Assembly (NCBI GenBank): GCA_964494625.1
Contig: CAZBRT010000002.1
Span: 186,001 to 250,000, forward strand
Origin: UBA2784 sp964494625
GTDB taxonomy: Bacteria; Pseudomonadota; Alphaproteobacteria; Micropepsales; Micropepsaceae
Direction: 5' to 3'
Length of the DNA stretch: 64,000 nucleotides
Part shown: positions 8,657 to 17,129 of the stretch, one piece after another
Layout: the number at the start of each line of letters is the position of its first letter
How positions within the stretch are numbered: position 1 is the stretch's first letter
The notes under the pieces: model-generated
Told to the model about the DNA's origin: nothing
Database searches by the model: none
Seen by the model: the letters and a program-made list of their open reading frames with translations, nothing else
Made by a program: the position numbers and the translations under genes

Positions 8657-9454
8657 TTGGAAACCGACACGATCCTCACCACACGCGACGGCGCGGTTGC
8701 AACGATCACGCTCAACCGCCCGAAATCGCTCAACAGCCTCAACAAGACGCTGATCGATGCGCTGCGCGCGGCGCTGAAGGAGACCCGCCTTGATGATGGC
8801 GTGCGCGCCATCATCCTGACCGGCGCGGGTCGCGGCTTTTGCGCCGGTGCCGATCTTGCCAATGCAGGTTTTGACGACGGCGTGAAGCGCAGCGTTGGCG
8901 AGGGTGTCTCGCGCTCCATGGAGATCGCCTACAACCCGCTGGTGCGCGACCTGCACCATTTTCCCAAGCCTGTTGTGACGGCGGTGAACGGCACCGCAGC
9001 GGGCGGCGGCGTGGGCCTTGCGCTTTCCGGCGACATCGTGCTGGCGGCGCGATCAGCGTCCTTCGTGCAGGTGTTCGGACCGCGCCTTGGCCTTGTGCCC
9101 GACATGGGGTGCACATGGTATCTGCCCAATCTTGTGGGTCGCGCCCGTGCACGCGCGCTTGCCCTTCTGGGTGACAAGCTGCCCGCCGAGATGGCAGCGC
9201 AGTGGGGCCTCATCTTTGCCGTCCACGACGACGACAAACTGATGGACGAAGCAAAAATGATGGCTGATCGTCTCGCGCGCGGTCCCCGAAGGGCTACGCA
9301 GCGGATCAAGCAGGCGCTGGATGCTGCCCCTTACGCCACACTGGACCAGCAGCTTGAACTTGAGCGCCGCTTCCAGCATGAACTGGGCGACTTGCCCGAC
9401 TTTGTGGAAGGCGTGACTGCCTTCCTGCAGAAGCGTGATCCGAAATTCTCCTGA
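8657..9454 (+). CDS. Enoyl-CoA hydratase/isomerase, PaaG-like (first of pair)
   Basis: This 265-residue crotonase-fold enzyme most likely starts at TTG 8657, preceded by AGAGAGG 6 nt upstream; no ATG suits. The oxyanion-hole motifs AGRGFCAGADL and GGGVGLALSGD are clear. The two classical hydratase glutamates are absent: GGGVG replaces GGGCE, and a different sequence occupies the QPE site. GLVPDMGCTW carries the aspartate used by PaaG-type isomerases. An isomerase-like role in aromatic or unsaturated acyl-CoA breakdown is therefore more likely than simple hydration. The next gene, 18 nt downstream, is a paralogue. Confidence 0.87.
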   Translation: METDTILTTRDGAVATITLNRPKSLNSLNKTLIDALRAALKETRLDDGVRAIILTGAGRGFCAGADLANAGFDDGVKRSVGEGVSRSMEIAYNPLVRDLHHFPKPVVTAVNGTAAGGGVGLALSGDIVLAARSASFVQVFGPRLGLVPDMGCTWYLPNLVGRARARALALLGDKLPAEMAAQWGLIFAVHDDDKLMDEAKMMADRLARGPRRATQRIKQALDAAPYATLDQQLELERRFQHELGDLPDFVEGVTAFLQKRDPKFS

Positions 9455-9472
9455 ACCGCAGGCGACAGAACC

Positions 9473-10294
9473 ATGGCGATGCTGAAAGACTTTGAACGCG
9501 TGCGGGTGGAGCATCATGGCACACAGGATGCGCCGTTTGCGGTCCTGGTGCTCAATCATCCCGAAGTGATGAATGCGGTCTCGCCAGAAATGCTCTCGGG
9601 TCTGCGCGGGGCCATGGATCACATCGAGAACCCGGCGCACGGTTTTCGCTGCGTTGTGATGACCGGCGAGGGTCGCGGCTTCTGCACCGGGGCCAATCTT
9701 TCGGGCGGCGCAGGCGCGATGCAGGACAGCGGCGGACGCGACGCGGGCCTTGCGCTCGAAGTGGCGTATCACCCGATCTTCCGGCGCCTGCGCAATCTCA
9801 AGATGCCGCTGATCACCGCCGTCAACGGACCGGCGGCCGGCGTCGGCATGAGCTTTGCCATGATGGGGGACATGATCCTGGCGGCGCGCTCGGCCTTCTT
9901 CCTGCAGGCGTTCCGCCGCATCGGGCTTGTGCCGGATGGCGGTTCGACCTGGCTCTTGCCGCGCCTTGTGGGGCTTGCCCGCGCCAAGGAACTCTCGCTG
10001 ATGGGCGAGCGGCTGCCTGCCGAGACGGCCCTGCAATGGGGTCTTGTCAATCGCGTGTACGATGATGCTGCACTGATGGGCGAGGCGCTCAAGCTCGCGA
10101 GCGAACTCGCATCCGGTCCGACCGTGGCGCTTGGCCTCATCCGCCAGCTTTATGCGCAAAGCCCCGACAATTCCTACGAGGAGCAGATCAACGCGGAACG
10201 CTGGGCACAGTTCCACGCCGGCCGCGCCTCGGACTTTGCCGAGGGCGTTGCCGCCTTCCTGCAGAAGCGTCCGGCAAAATTTACGGGCAAGTGA
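9473..10294 (+). CDS. Enoyl-CoA hydratase/isomerase, PaaG-like (second of pair)
   Basis: This 273-residue crotonase-fold enzyme is a paralogue of the preceding gene. It has the oxyanion-hole motif EGRGFCTGANLSGG, AAGVGMSFAMMGD in place of the GGGCE block, and RIGLVPDGGSTWLLP with the PaaG-type aspartate. It ends AFLQKRPAKF, like its neighbour's AFLQKRDPKF. It probably works with its neighbour on CoA thioesters, possibly as a hetero-oligomer; that is inference. It sits between its paralogue (18 nt upstream) and a sulfotransferase-like gene (11 nt downstream), all on the plus strand. Confidence 0.87.
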   Translation: MAMLKDFERVRVEHHGTQDAPFAVLVLNHPEVMNAVSPEMLSGLRGAMDHIENPAHGFRCVVMTGEGRGFCTGANLSGGAGAMQDSGGRDAGLALEVAYHPIFRRLRNLKMPLITAVNGPAAGVGMSFAMMGDMILAARSAFFLQAFRRIGLVPDGGSTWLLPRLVGLARAKELSLMGERLPAETALQWGLVNRVYDDAALMGEALKLASELASGPTVALGLIRQLYAQSPDNSYEEQINAERWAQFHAGRASDFAEGVAAFLQKRPAKFTGK

Positions 10295-10305
10295 CGGAGC
10301 ACCCC

Positions 10306-10953
10306 ATGGATCCGCAAAGCCCGAAAGTTTTTGTCATCGGCATGCAGAAAACGGGCACGACCTCGATGGGCGAGGCGTTGGCGCGTCTCGGCTATCGCAA
10401 TGGCGGCGGGTTCCGCATCAATCATCCGCGCGGCGTGCAGATCGACGAGCCGATCACGCGCGAGAAAGTCTGGGAGATCGCACGCCAGCGCGCGGCACTG
10501 GCCGATGCGTTTGAGGACAATCCCTGGCCGATGTTTTACCGCGAAGTGGATGCGGCTTTCCCTGGCTCGAAATTCATCCTGACGGAACGCGCGTCGGCCG
10601 AGTGGCTGAAAAGCGTCGTGCGCCATTTCGCCGACAATCCCGGCCCCTATGCAAATCTGATCTATGGCGTTGACCAGCCGCGCGGCAACGAGACGCGCTA
10701 TCTTGAGGTCTATCAGAAGCATAATGCGGATGTGCGCGCCTATTTCGCCAAACGTCCGCGCGATCTTCTGGTGCTCGACCTTGAAGGCGGACACGGCTGG
10801 CCGGAACTATGCGGGTTTCTGGGCCGCTCGATCCCGTCCACACCGTTTCCGCATATGAACCGGGCGTCGTCGCGCGAGGCCAAACAGCGCAGCACATTCC
10901 GGCAGCTGCGCAAGAAGATCAGCGATTTTTTCGTGCGGCCCCGGCGGCCGTGA
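10306..10953 (+). CDS. Sulfotransferase family protein
   Basis: The 216-residue protein has the 5'-phosphosulfate-binding loop near its N-terminus (VIGMQKTGTTS), the hallmark of PAPS-dependent sulfotransferases, and a LTERASAEWLKSV segment at the usual 3'-phosphate site. ATG 10306 with GGAG 6 nt upstream is preferred over the GTG at 10291 that overlaps the previous stop. The last 25 residues are very basic. The acceptor substrate is unknown. It is probably co-transcribed with the two crotonase-fold genes. A distant relative lies at 60247-60915. Confidence 0.78.
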   Translation: MDPQSPKVFVIGMQKTGTTSMGEALARLGYRNGGGFRINHPRGVQIDEPITREKVWEIARQRAALADAFEDNPWPMFYREVDAAFPGSKFILTERASAEWLKSVVRHFADNPGPYANLIYGVDQPRGNETRYLEVYQKHNADVRAYFAKRPRDLLVLDLEGGHGWPELCGFLGRSIPSTPFPHMNRASSREAKQRSTFRQLRKKISDFFVRPRRP

Positions 10954-10963
10954 GGCGCTGACC

Positions 10964-11482
10964 TTACTCCGGCAGTGTCGTGTAGCGCGCGAACTGTTCG
11001 GCGATCACGCCGTCGACCGCGGCCGACAGTTCGACGAAATTGCCGGGATCATAGCCGCCCACATTCAGCGTCCACGTCACGTCGGTGCCGCCCGCGTCAT
11101 TTGCTTCGAATGTCGTGGTCCATGCGGCTTGCGCGCCCATGAACAGCATCGGCCCGAGGCCACCGCGCAGCACCACCATCTTGCCCGGCGCGGCAAAGGC
11201 GATTTCCATGTGTTTGACAAAGCCGCCATTGGGCAGCGCCTCGCACCAGCACGCACCCGGCTCCAGCGTCAGAGAGAAATTTGCCGCATCGCCCGAGAAT
11301 GAGTGATCAGGGCTCCACCAGCTGCCGATCTGCGTGAAGCGGTTGAAGGCATCAAGGGGTGCAATCGGCAGCACACCCTTGTGCACCACCGAAAAGCCTT
11401 GCGGGGAGACTGCCGACACTTCGGCTGCGGCGGGCTGCGCGAGGAACGCGATTGCCAGAAGTGCGCGTGCTGTTCTTTTCAT
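10964..11482 (-). CDS. Exported SRPBCC (START-like) family protein
   Basis: The 172-residue protein starts at ATG 11482 behind GGGAGGGA. It has an N-terminal signal peptide (MKRTARALLAIAFLAQPAAA, cleavage near residue 20). The rest resembles the polyketide-cyclase / SRPBCC ligand-binding fold: IAPLDAFNRFTQIGSWWSPDHSF near the start, WTTTFEANDAGGTDVTWTLNVGG in the sheet, and a long C-terminal helix. SRPBCC proteins bind hydrophobic ligands; an exported one is less common. No ligand or partner is suggested by the context. It lies between the sulfotransferase and tRNA-Val. Confidence 0.72.
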   Translation of the reverse strand: MKRTARALLAIAFLAQPAAAEVSAVSPQGFSVVHKGVLPIAPLDAFNRFTQIGSWWSPDHSFSGDAANFSLTLEPGACWCEALPNGGFVKHMEIAFAAPGKMVVLRGGLGPMLFMGAQAAWTTTFEANDAGGTDVTWTLNVGGYDPGNFVELSAAVDGVIAEQFARYTTLPE

Positions 11483-11514
11483 GGTTGATCCCTCCCGACA
11501 GGCCGACGAAAAAA

Positions 11515-11590
11515 TGGTGGGCGATGACGGGCTCGAACCGCCGACATCATCGGTGTAAACGATGCGCTCTACCAACTGAGCTAATCGCCC
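11515..11590 (-). tRNA. tRNA-Val (TAC)
   Basis: The minus strand gives a 76-nt tRNA. Acceptor GGGCGAT pairs with ATCGCCC. The D arm is GCTC/GAGC, and the anticodon stem CATCG/CGATG encloses TTTACAC (anticodon TAC). The T arm has GGTTCGAGC, the discriminator is A and CCA is encoded. It lies downstream of hupB on the same strand, as often seen in alphaproteobacteria. Confidence 0.96.
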
Positions 11591-11698
11591 GAAATCCCCA
11601 AAAGACAGGGGCGCCTCCCCCGAAAGACAGGAAGCCGGACCCATGGTGGATCCGGCCCCTCATATCATTCCGGCTGGCCCTGTGAAGGGCCGGAAAGC

Positions 11699-11971
11699 TC
11701 AGTTCACAGCTTCCTTGAGCTGCTTGCCGGCCTTGAATTTCGGCTGCTTGGACGCCGGGATCTGGATTTCCTCGCCCGTGCGCGGGTTGCGGCCAACGCC
11801 GGCCTTGCGGTTGGAAACCACAAAGGTTCCAAAGCCGACGAGGCGGACTTCGTCGCCGTCCTTGAGCGCACCGGTGATCACGTCGAATACGGCATCCACC
11901 GCATTGGTGGCGTCACCCTTGGAAAGGGCCGTCTTTTCAGCCACCTGGGCAATGAGGTCATTCTTGTTCAT
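11699..11971 (-). CDS. hupB: DNA-binding protein HU
   Basis: This is a 90-residue histone-like nucleoid protein. MNKNDLIAQVAEKT begins the helical dimer body, and the DNA-binding arm contains VGFGTFVVSNRKAGVGRNPR with the proline-bearing RNPRTGEEI tip. Length and sequence are typical. ATG 11971 is chosen; the open frame extends 34 codons upstream without homology. It follows lon on the same strand but is separated by a strong hairpin terminator, so it probably has its own promoter between about 11972 and 12070. A near-palindrome at 11635-11655 downstream could help terminate it, but it has no U-run. Confidence 0.96.
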   Translation of the reverse strand: MNKNDLIAQVAEKTALSKGDATNAVDAVFDVITGALKDGDEVRLVGFGTFVVSNRKAGVGRNPRTGEEIQIPASKQPKFKAGKQLKEAVN

Positions 11972-12070
11972 GTGCTTCCCCAATCGGTTGGATGGAATAT
12001 GTGGCAGCGCCTCAAATACGCGAAGCAGCGGCATTGGGCGGGGAATGTAGCCCCCGCCAATTGGCCGGGT

Positions 12071-12110
12071 CAAAAGAAAAGGGCCGCCAATGACGATGTT
12101 TGGCGACCCT
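12071..12110 (-). terminator. Rho-independent terminator of lon
   Basis: On the minus strand TTGGCGACCC-type and GGGCCGCCAA arms (12081-12090 with 12100-12109, one mismatch) form a hairpin followed by TTTTCTTTTG. It lies 52 nt past the lon stop and separates lon from hupB. A T-run on the plus-strand side also makes it potentially bidirectional. Confidence 0.8.
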
Positions 12111-12161
12111 TTTTTGGCTGAAATCCGGCCTTTCGGCCATTATTTCACATGATAGCACGGG

Positions 12162-14588
12162 TTAATGGGTGGCAATTGCCTCTTCGCCCGACCCAGGACC
12201 GGTCCACGGCTTGGCGGGTTCCACCGGCTCTTCCCAGGTGGTCGGAGTCGGCATCCGCACCAGCGCGTGGACCAAAACCTCCTCGACCGTTGAAACGGGT
12301 ATGATTTCCAGCCCCTGCTTCACGTTCTCGGGGATCTCGGCCAGGTCCTTTTCGTTCTCCTGGGGAATCAGCACCTTCTTGATGCCGGCCCGGAGCGCCG
12401 CGAGGAGCTTCTCCTTGAGCCCGCCGATCGGCAGCACGCGGCCGCGCAGGGTCACCTCACCCGTCATCGCCACGTCGCGGCGGACCGGGATGCCTGTCAG
12501 GACCGAGATGATCGAGGTGGCCATGGCGACACCTGCCGACGGGCCATCCTTGGGGGTTGCCCCCTCCGGCACGTGGACGTGGATGTCGCGGCGGTCGAAC
12601 ATCGGCGGAATGACGCCGAAGGAAAGCGACTTCGAGCGCACGAACGAGCGCGCGGCGTCAATCGACTCCTTCATCACGTCGCCCAGCTTGCCGGTTGCCT
12701 GCATGCGGCCCTTGCCGGGCAGCATGACGGATTCGATCTGGAGCGTGTCGCCGCCGACCTCGGTCCAGGCAAGGCCTGTGACGACGCCGACCTGATCCTC
12801 GCCCTCAACTTCGCCGAAGCGGAACTTCCGCACGCCGGCATATTTGTCGAGGTTCTTGGGCGTGACCTGGACCTTCTTCACCTTGCCCGAGACGATCTCG
12901 CGCACCGCCTTGCGGATGAGGTTGGCGAGCTCCCGCTCAAGATTGCGTACGCCCGCCTCGCGCGTGAAGTAGCGGATGAGGTCATGCAGTGCCGGATCGG
13001 TGATCGACCATTCGGCATCCTTCAGCGCATGCGCCTCCAGCTGCTTGCTGATGAGATGGCGCTTGGCGATCTCCACCTTCTCGTCCTCGGTGTAGCCGGG
13101 GATGCGGATGATCTCCATGCGGTCCATCAGCGGCTGCGGCATGCGCAGTGAGTTGGACGTGGTGATGAAGAGGACATCCGACAGGTCGAAATCGACTTCA
13201 AGATAGTGATCGGAGAAGGTCGCGTTCTGCTCGGGGTCCAGGACCTCCAGCAACGCCGAAGACGGATCACCGCGCCAGTCGGCACCGAGCTTGTCGATCT
13301 CGTCGAGCAGGAAAAGCGGGTTGGCGCTTTTTGCCTTCTTCATCGACTGGATGATCTTGCCCGGCATCGAACCGATATAGGTGCGGCGGTGACCGCGGAT
13401 CTCGGCCTCATCACGCACGCCGCCCAGCGACATGCGCACGAATTCGCGTCCCGTCGCCTTGGCGATCGACTTGCCGAGCGAGGTCTTGCCGACGCCCGGC
13501 GGGCCGACGAGGCACAGGATGGGGCCGCGCAGCTTGGACGAACGCTGCTGCACCGCCAGATATTCAAGGATGCGCTCCTTCACCTTCTCAAGGCCGTAAT
13601 GGTCGGCATTGAGCACGGCTTCGGCATTGGCGATGTCGCGCTTGACGCGGGTCTTCTTGCCCCACGGCAGCGACAGGAGCCAGTCGAGGTAATTGCGGAT
13701 CACCGTTGCTTCGGCCGACATCGGGCTCATCTGGCGGAGCTTTTTGGCTTCCGCCATCGCCTTGTCGCGTGCTTCCTTGGAGAGCTTCGTGTTGCGGATG
13801 CGCTCTTCCAGCTCGGCGATCTCGTCGCGGCCTTCCTCGTTCTCGCCCAACTCCTTCTGGATCGCCTTCAGCTGCTCGTTGAGATAATACTCGCGCTGCG
13901 TCTTCTCCATCTGGCGCTTGACGCGGCTTCTGATCTTGCGCTCGACCTGGAGCACGCTGATCTCGCCCTCCATCAGCGCATAGACCTTCTCAAGCCGGCT
14001 GACCGGGTTCTTTTCCTCGAGCAATTCCTGCTTTTCGGTGATCTTGACCGACAGCTGGGCGGCGATCTTGTCCGACATGTCGCCGCCATTCTCGGACTGG
14101 CCGATGGACTGCAGCACGTCAGGCTGAACCTTCTTGTTCAGCTTCACATATTGCTCGAACTGCGAGAACACGGAGCGCGACAGGGCCTCAAGCTCCTGCG
14201 CGTCGGCAGTCGCGTCGGGCAGCGTGTCGATTTCCGCCTGGAAGAAAGACGGGTTGGGCCGGAAGCCCGCGATGACGGCGCGCGACTTGCCTTCGACCAG
14301 CACCTTCACGGTCTGGTCGGGCAGCTTCACGAGCTGCAGGACGGTTGCAAGCGTGCCGACACGATAGATGCCGTCCTCGCCCGGATCATCGTCCTGCGCG
14401 TTCTTCTGGGTCACAAGCAGGATCTGCTTGTTGTCGGCCATCACGTCTTCAAGCGCGCGCACGGATTTCTCGCGCCCGACAAACAGGGGCACGATCATGT
14501 GGGGGAAGACGACAATGTCACGCAACGGCAGAACCGGCAGGACAACGCGGCCTTCGTTCTTCTTGTTCTTGTCGGACTGTTCGGTCAT
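12162..14588 (-). CDS. lon: ATP-dependent protease Lon
   Basis: This is an 808-residue cytosolic AAA+ serine protease that degrades misfolded and regulatory proteins. The N-terminal substrate-binding domain (about 15-210) begins VVLPVLPLRDIVVFPHM. The AAA+ module has Walker A GPPGVGKTS and Walker B FLLDEIDKL. The peptidase domain has the catalytic dyad S684 (DGPSAGVA) and K727 (GGLKEKLL). The length is standard. It lies in the conserved tig-clpP-clpX-lon-hupB order. A heat-shock-like promoter is suggested about 100 nt upstream. Confidence 0.98.
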   Translation of the reverse strand: MTEQSDKNKKNEGRVVLPVLPLRDIVVFPHMIVPLFVGREKSVRALEDVMADNKQILLVTQKNAQDDDPGEDGIYRVGTLATVLQLVKLPDQTVKVLVEGKSRAVIAGFRPNPSFFQAEIDTLPDATADAQELEALSRSVFSQFEQYVKLNKKVQPDVLQSIGQSENGGDMSDKIAAQLSVKITEKQELLEEKNPVSRLEKVYALMEGEISVLQVERKIRSRVKRQMEKTQREYYLNEQLKAIQKELGENEEGRDEIAELEERIRNTKLSKEARDKAMAEAKKLRQMSPMSAEATVIRNYLDWLLSLPWGKKTRVKRDIANAEAVLNADHYGLEKVKERILEYLAVQQRSSKLRGPILCLVGPPGVGKTSLGKSIAKATGREFVRMSLGGVRDEAEIRGHRRTYIGSMPGKIIQSMKKAKSANPLFLLDEIDKLGADWRGDPSSALLEVLDPEQNATFSDHYLEVDFDLSDVLFITTSNSLRMPQPLMDRMEIIRIPGYTEDEKVEIAKRHLISKQLEAHALKDAEWSITDPALHDLIRYFTREAGVRNLERELANLIRKAVREIVSGKVKKVQVTPKNLDKYAGVRKFRFGEVEGEDQVGVVTGLAWTEVGGDTLQIESVMLPGKGRMQATGKLGDVMKESIDAARSFVRSKSLSFGVIPPMFDRRDIHVHVPEGATPKDGPSAGVAMATSIISVLTGIPVRRDVAMTGEVTLRGRVLPIGGLKEKLLAALRAGIKKVLIPQENEKDLAEIPENVKQGLEIIPVSTVEEVLVHALVRMPTPTTWEEPVEPAKPWTGPGSGEEAIATH

Positions 14589-14687
14589 TTCCGCTTTCCT
14601 CTGCCGGTCCGGACGGGGGAGACGCCGGGGCCGTTGGCGGCATGGGCTGCAACACGCAGCCTAAGCCAAATCACTCTTGGAAGGCTT

Positions 14688-14717
14688 AAAGTGGGCCCAG
14701 CCGTGACAACCTTCAAG
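14688..14717 (-). promoter_or_regulatory. Candidate sigma-32 (heat-shock) promoter of lon
   Basis: Reading the minus strand, CTTGAAG (14717-14711) is followed after 15 nt by CCCACTTT (14695-14688), close to the sigma-32 pattern CTTGAAA / CCCCATNT. It lies about 100 nt upstream of the lon start in the lon-clpX gap. Heat-shock control of lon is well known in other bacteria; the site itself is inferred. Confidence 0.4.
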
Positions 14718-14801
14718 AGCAAGGCGTCACGCCCGCGCCACAAACGCCAAGCTGTTGATATCGTGCGGCTTCTGTCTGAACGGCGGGTGAAGGCAACGGC
14801 G

Positions 14802-16073
14802 TCAGGACGCCGTTGATTCCTTTTCACGGTTCTTGTCGGAGTAAATGTAGAGCGGGCGCGCCCTGCCCTCCACCACTTCCGAGTTGATCACCACCTGTTC
14901 GACGCCACGCAGGCCCGGCAGATCGAACATGGTGTCGAGCAAGATGCCCTCCATGATCGAGCGAAGGCCACGCGCACCGGTGCGGCGCGTGATCGCCTTG
15001 GTCGCCACCAGCCGCAAGGCATCGTCCGAGAAGGAGAGGTTCACGTCCTCCATCTCGAACAGGCGCTGGAACTGGCGCACCAGCGCGTTTTTCGGCTTGG
15101 TCAGGATTTCCATCAGCGCCTCTTCATTGAGGTCGCCAAGCGTTGCGATCACCGGCAGACGGCCGATGAATTCGGGGATGAGGCCGAATTTCAGAAGATC
15201 TTCCGGCTCGATGTCGCGCAGGATCTCGCCCGTGTTGCGCTCGTCCACTGCCTGGACATTGGCGCCAAAGCCGATGGACGTGCCCTTGCGGCGTCCCGCG
15301 ATGATGCGTTCAAGACCCGCAAACGCGCCGCCGCAGATGAAGAGGATGTTCGACGTATCGACCTGCAGGAATTCCTGCTGGGGATGCTTGCGGCCACCCT
15401 GCGGGGGGACGCTCGCGACCGTGCCCTCCATGATCTTCAGCAGCGCCTGCTGCACACCTTCGCCCGACACGTCGCGGGTGATCGAGGGGTTGTCCGATTT
15501 GCGGCTGATCTTGTCGATTTCGTCGATATAGACGATGCCGCGCTGGCAACGCTCGACGTTGTAGTCCGACGCCTGCAGGAGCTTGAGGATGATGTTCTCG
15601 ACGTCCTCGCCCACATAGCCGGCTTCGGTCAGCGTGGTTGCGTCCGCCATCGTGAAGGGCACGTCGATGATGCGCGCCAGCGTTTGCGCGAGCAGCGTCT
15701 TGCCGCAACCGGTCGGACCGATCAGAAGGATGTTCGACTTTGCCAGCTCGATATCATTGCTTTTCGAGGCGTGGTTGAGCCGCTTGTAGTGGTTGTGCAC
15801 CGCGACCGAGAGCACCCGCTTGGCGTGGGCCTGGCCGATCACATAATCGTCGAGGACGCGGCAGATTTCCTGTGGCGTGGGCACGCCGTCGCGCGACTTC
15901 ACCAGCGAGGTCTTGTTCTCCTCGCGGATGATATCCATGCAGAGTTCGACGCATTCATCGCAGATGAACACCGTCGGGCCCGCAATCAGTTTGCGAACCT
16001 CGTGCTGGCTCTTCCCGCAGAACGAGCAATAAAGCGTGTTCTTGGAGTCGCCGCCGCTGCTGACCTTGCTCAT
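14802..16073 (-). CDS. clpX: ATP-dependent Clp protease ATP-binding subunit ClpX
   Basis: This 423-residue AAA+ unfoldase feeds substrates to ClpP. The N-terminal zinc domain has cysteines C16, C19, C38 and C41 (YCSFCGK, ICDECVELC). The AAA+ module has Walker A GPTGCGKTLLAQ, Walker B VYIDEIDKI, the ClpP-binding IGF-type loop (SIGFGANV) and a sensor-2 GARGLR motif. ATG 16073 (MSKVSSGGD) was chosen; the longer frame is unsupported. It lies 248 nt downstream of clpP, and a 7-bp hairpin at 16183-16201 in that gap may be an attenuator. In alphaproteobacteria ClpXP degrades cell-cycle regulators. Confidence 0.98.
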   Translation of the reverse strand: MSKVSSGGDSKNTLYCSFCGKSQHEVRKLIAGPTVFICDECVELCMDIIREENKTSLVKSRDGVPTPQEICRVLDDYVIGQAHAKRVLSVAVHNHYKRLNHASKSNDIELAKSNILLIGPTGCGKTLLAQTLARIIDVPFTMADATTLTEAGYVGEDVENIILKLLQASDYNVERCQRGIVYIDEIDKISRKSDNPSITRDVSGEGVQQALLKIMEGTVASVPPQGGRKHPQQEFLQVDTSNILFICGGAFAGLERIIAGRRKGTSIGFGANVQAVDERNTGEILRDIEPEDLLKFGLIPEFIGRLPVIATLGDLNEEALMEILTKPKNALVRQFQRLFEMEDVNLSFSDDALRLVATKAITRRTGARGLRSIMEGILLDTMFDLPGLRGVEQVVINSEVVEGRARPLYIYSDKNREKESTAS

Positions 16074-16321
16074 GCCTGCTCCACAGCCGGTTCGCTTCAC
16101 CGAACCCGTTGACAATACTAGGTGCCCGTTCGCCAAACCGACAACAGCGAATCAGGCCTTCCTGTCATATATAGGGCAGAATCCGGCAAATGCATTGCCG
16201 GGCGGTTTCCCGCAAGCCCCGGATGTGACAGGCCAATCTAGGCTGAGCGGAGAAAACAACGGATTAACGGGACGGACCATCCATGCAGCCCGGCAATCGC
16301 TGATTTCTGCGGAATTTTCCG

Positions 16322-16942
16322 TCAGACGCCCGGGCGCTTGGCAAACACGTCGTCCACGAGGCCGAAAGCCTTGGCTTCATCGGCCGTCAGGAACTTGTCG
16401 CGGTCGAGCGCCTTTTCAATTGCCGCCTCTTCTTGCCCCGTATGGCGCGCATAGATGCCGTTGAGGCGGCGTTTGATCTTCACGATTTCTTCGGCATAGC
16501 GCGCCATATCGACGGCCTGGCCCGAATAGCCGCCCGAAGGCTGGTGCAGCAGCACGCGCGAGTTGGTCAGCGCAAAGCGCATGCCCTTTTCGCCCGCGCA
16601 CAAAAGCAGCGAGGCCGCCGAAGCCGCCTGGCCAAAGCAGAGCGTCGCCACGGGCGGGCGGATATACTGCATCGTGTCGTAGATCGCGAGACCCGCCGTC
16701 ACCACGCCGCCGGGCGAGTTGATGTACATCGAAATTTCTTTCTTGGGGTTTTCCGACTCCAGAAAGAGCAGCTGGGCGGTCACGACAGTTGCCACATTGT
16801 CGTCGATCGGCCCGGCAACAAAGATGATGCGGTCCTTGAGGAGCCGAGAGAACAGGTCCCAGCGCGACTCGCCGCGGCTGGTCGTTTCCGTCACGGTCGG
16901 GATAAGGGCGCTGGCGACCACGGGGTCGAAAAATTTTGTCAT
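16322..16942 (-). CDS. clpP: ATP-dependent Clp protease proteolytic subunit ClpP
   Basis: This 206-residue serine peptidase forms the double heptameric barrel served by ClpX. The catalytic serine is in GQAAS (S108) and the histidine in LLHQPSGG (H133), with the aspartate further C-terminal in the usual position. INSPGG marks the substrate-binding strand. ATG 16942 (MTKFFDPVV) was chosen, leaving about 20 residues of propeptide-like N-terminus; a longer in-frame extension to 17092 crosses the tig terminator and is rejected. It lies between tig and clpX on the same strand. Confidence 0.97.
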   Translation of the reverse strand: MTKFFDPVVASALIPTVTETTSRGESRWDLFSRLLKDRIIFVAGPIDDNVATVVTAQLLFLESENPKKEISMYINSPGGVVTAGLAIYDTMQYIRPPVATLCFGQAASAASLLLCAGEKGMRFALTNSRVLLHQPSGGYSGQAVDMARYAEEIVKIKRRLNGIYARHTGQEEAAIEKALDRDKFLTADEAKAFGLVDDVFAKRPGV

Positions 16943-17050
16943 GCGGGGCACCGTCTGATTTTCGCGAATCTCGCTACACACTCCCCAATATAGGGATCGG
17001 GTCAAGGGTTGGTGAATGGCGCATGATTTGGGCGCCCAAAACCGGGGCCC

Positions 17051-17087
17051 AAAAGAAAACGCCCCGGACGGGGTTGCCGCCGGGGCG
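17051..17087 (-). terminator. Rho-independent terminator of tig
   Basis: CGCCCCGG (17060-17067) and CCGGGGCG (17080-17087) form a perfect 8-bp GC-rich stem, followed on the minus strand by TTTTCTTTT. It lies 43 nt past the tig stop and upstream of clpP, so clpP should have its own promoter in 16943-17050. Confidence 0.85.
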
Positions 17088-17129
17088 TCCATGCGTGTCA
17101 GGTCGGCGGGGAACGTCCGTCCATCAATC

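Noticed and set aside
13206..14816. 536-codon open frame on the plus strand opposite lon
   Set aside because: It is antisense to a full-length lon with intact motifs; long antisense frames are expected in high-GC coding DNA and the protein shows no family motif.
14585..14827. 80-codon minus-strand frame between clpX and lon
   Set aside because: It has arginine-rich, low-complexity content, overlaps the clpX end and contains the likely lon promoter; no start signal.
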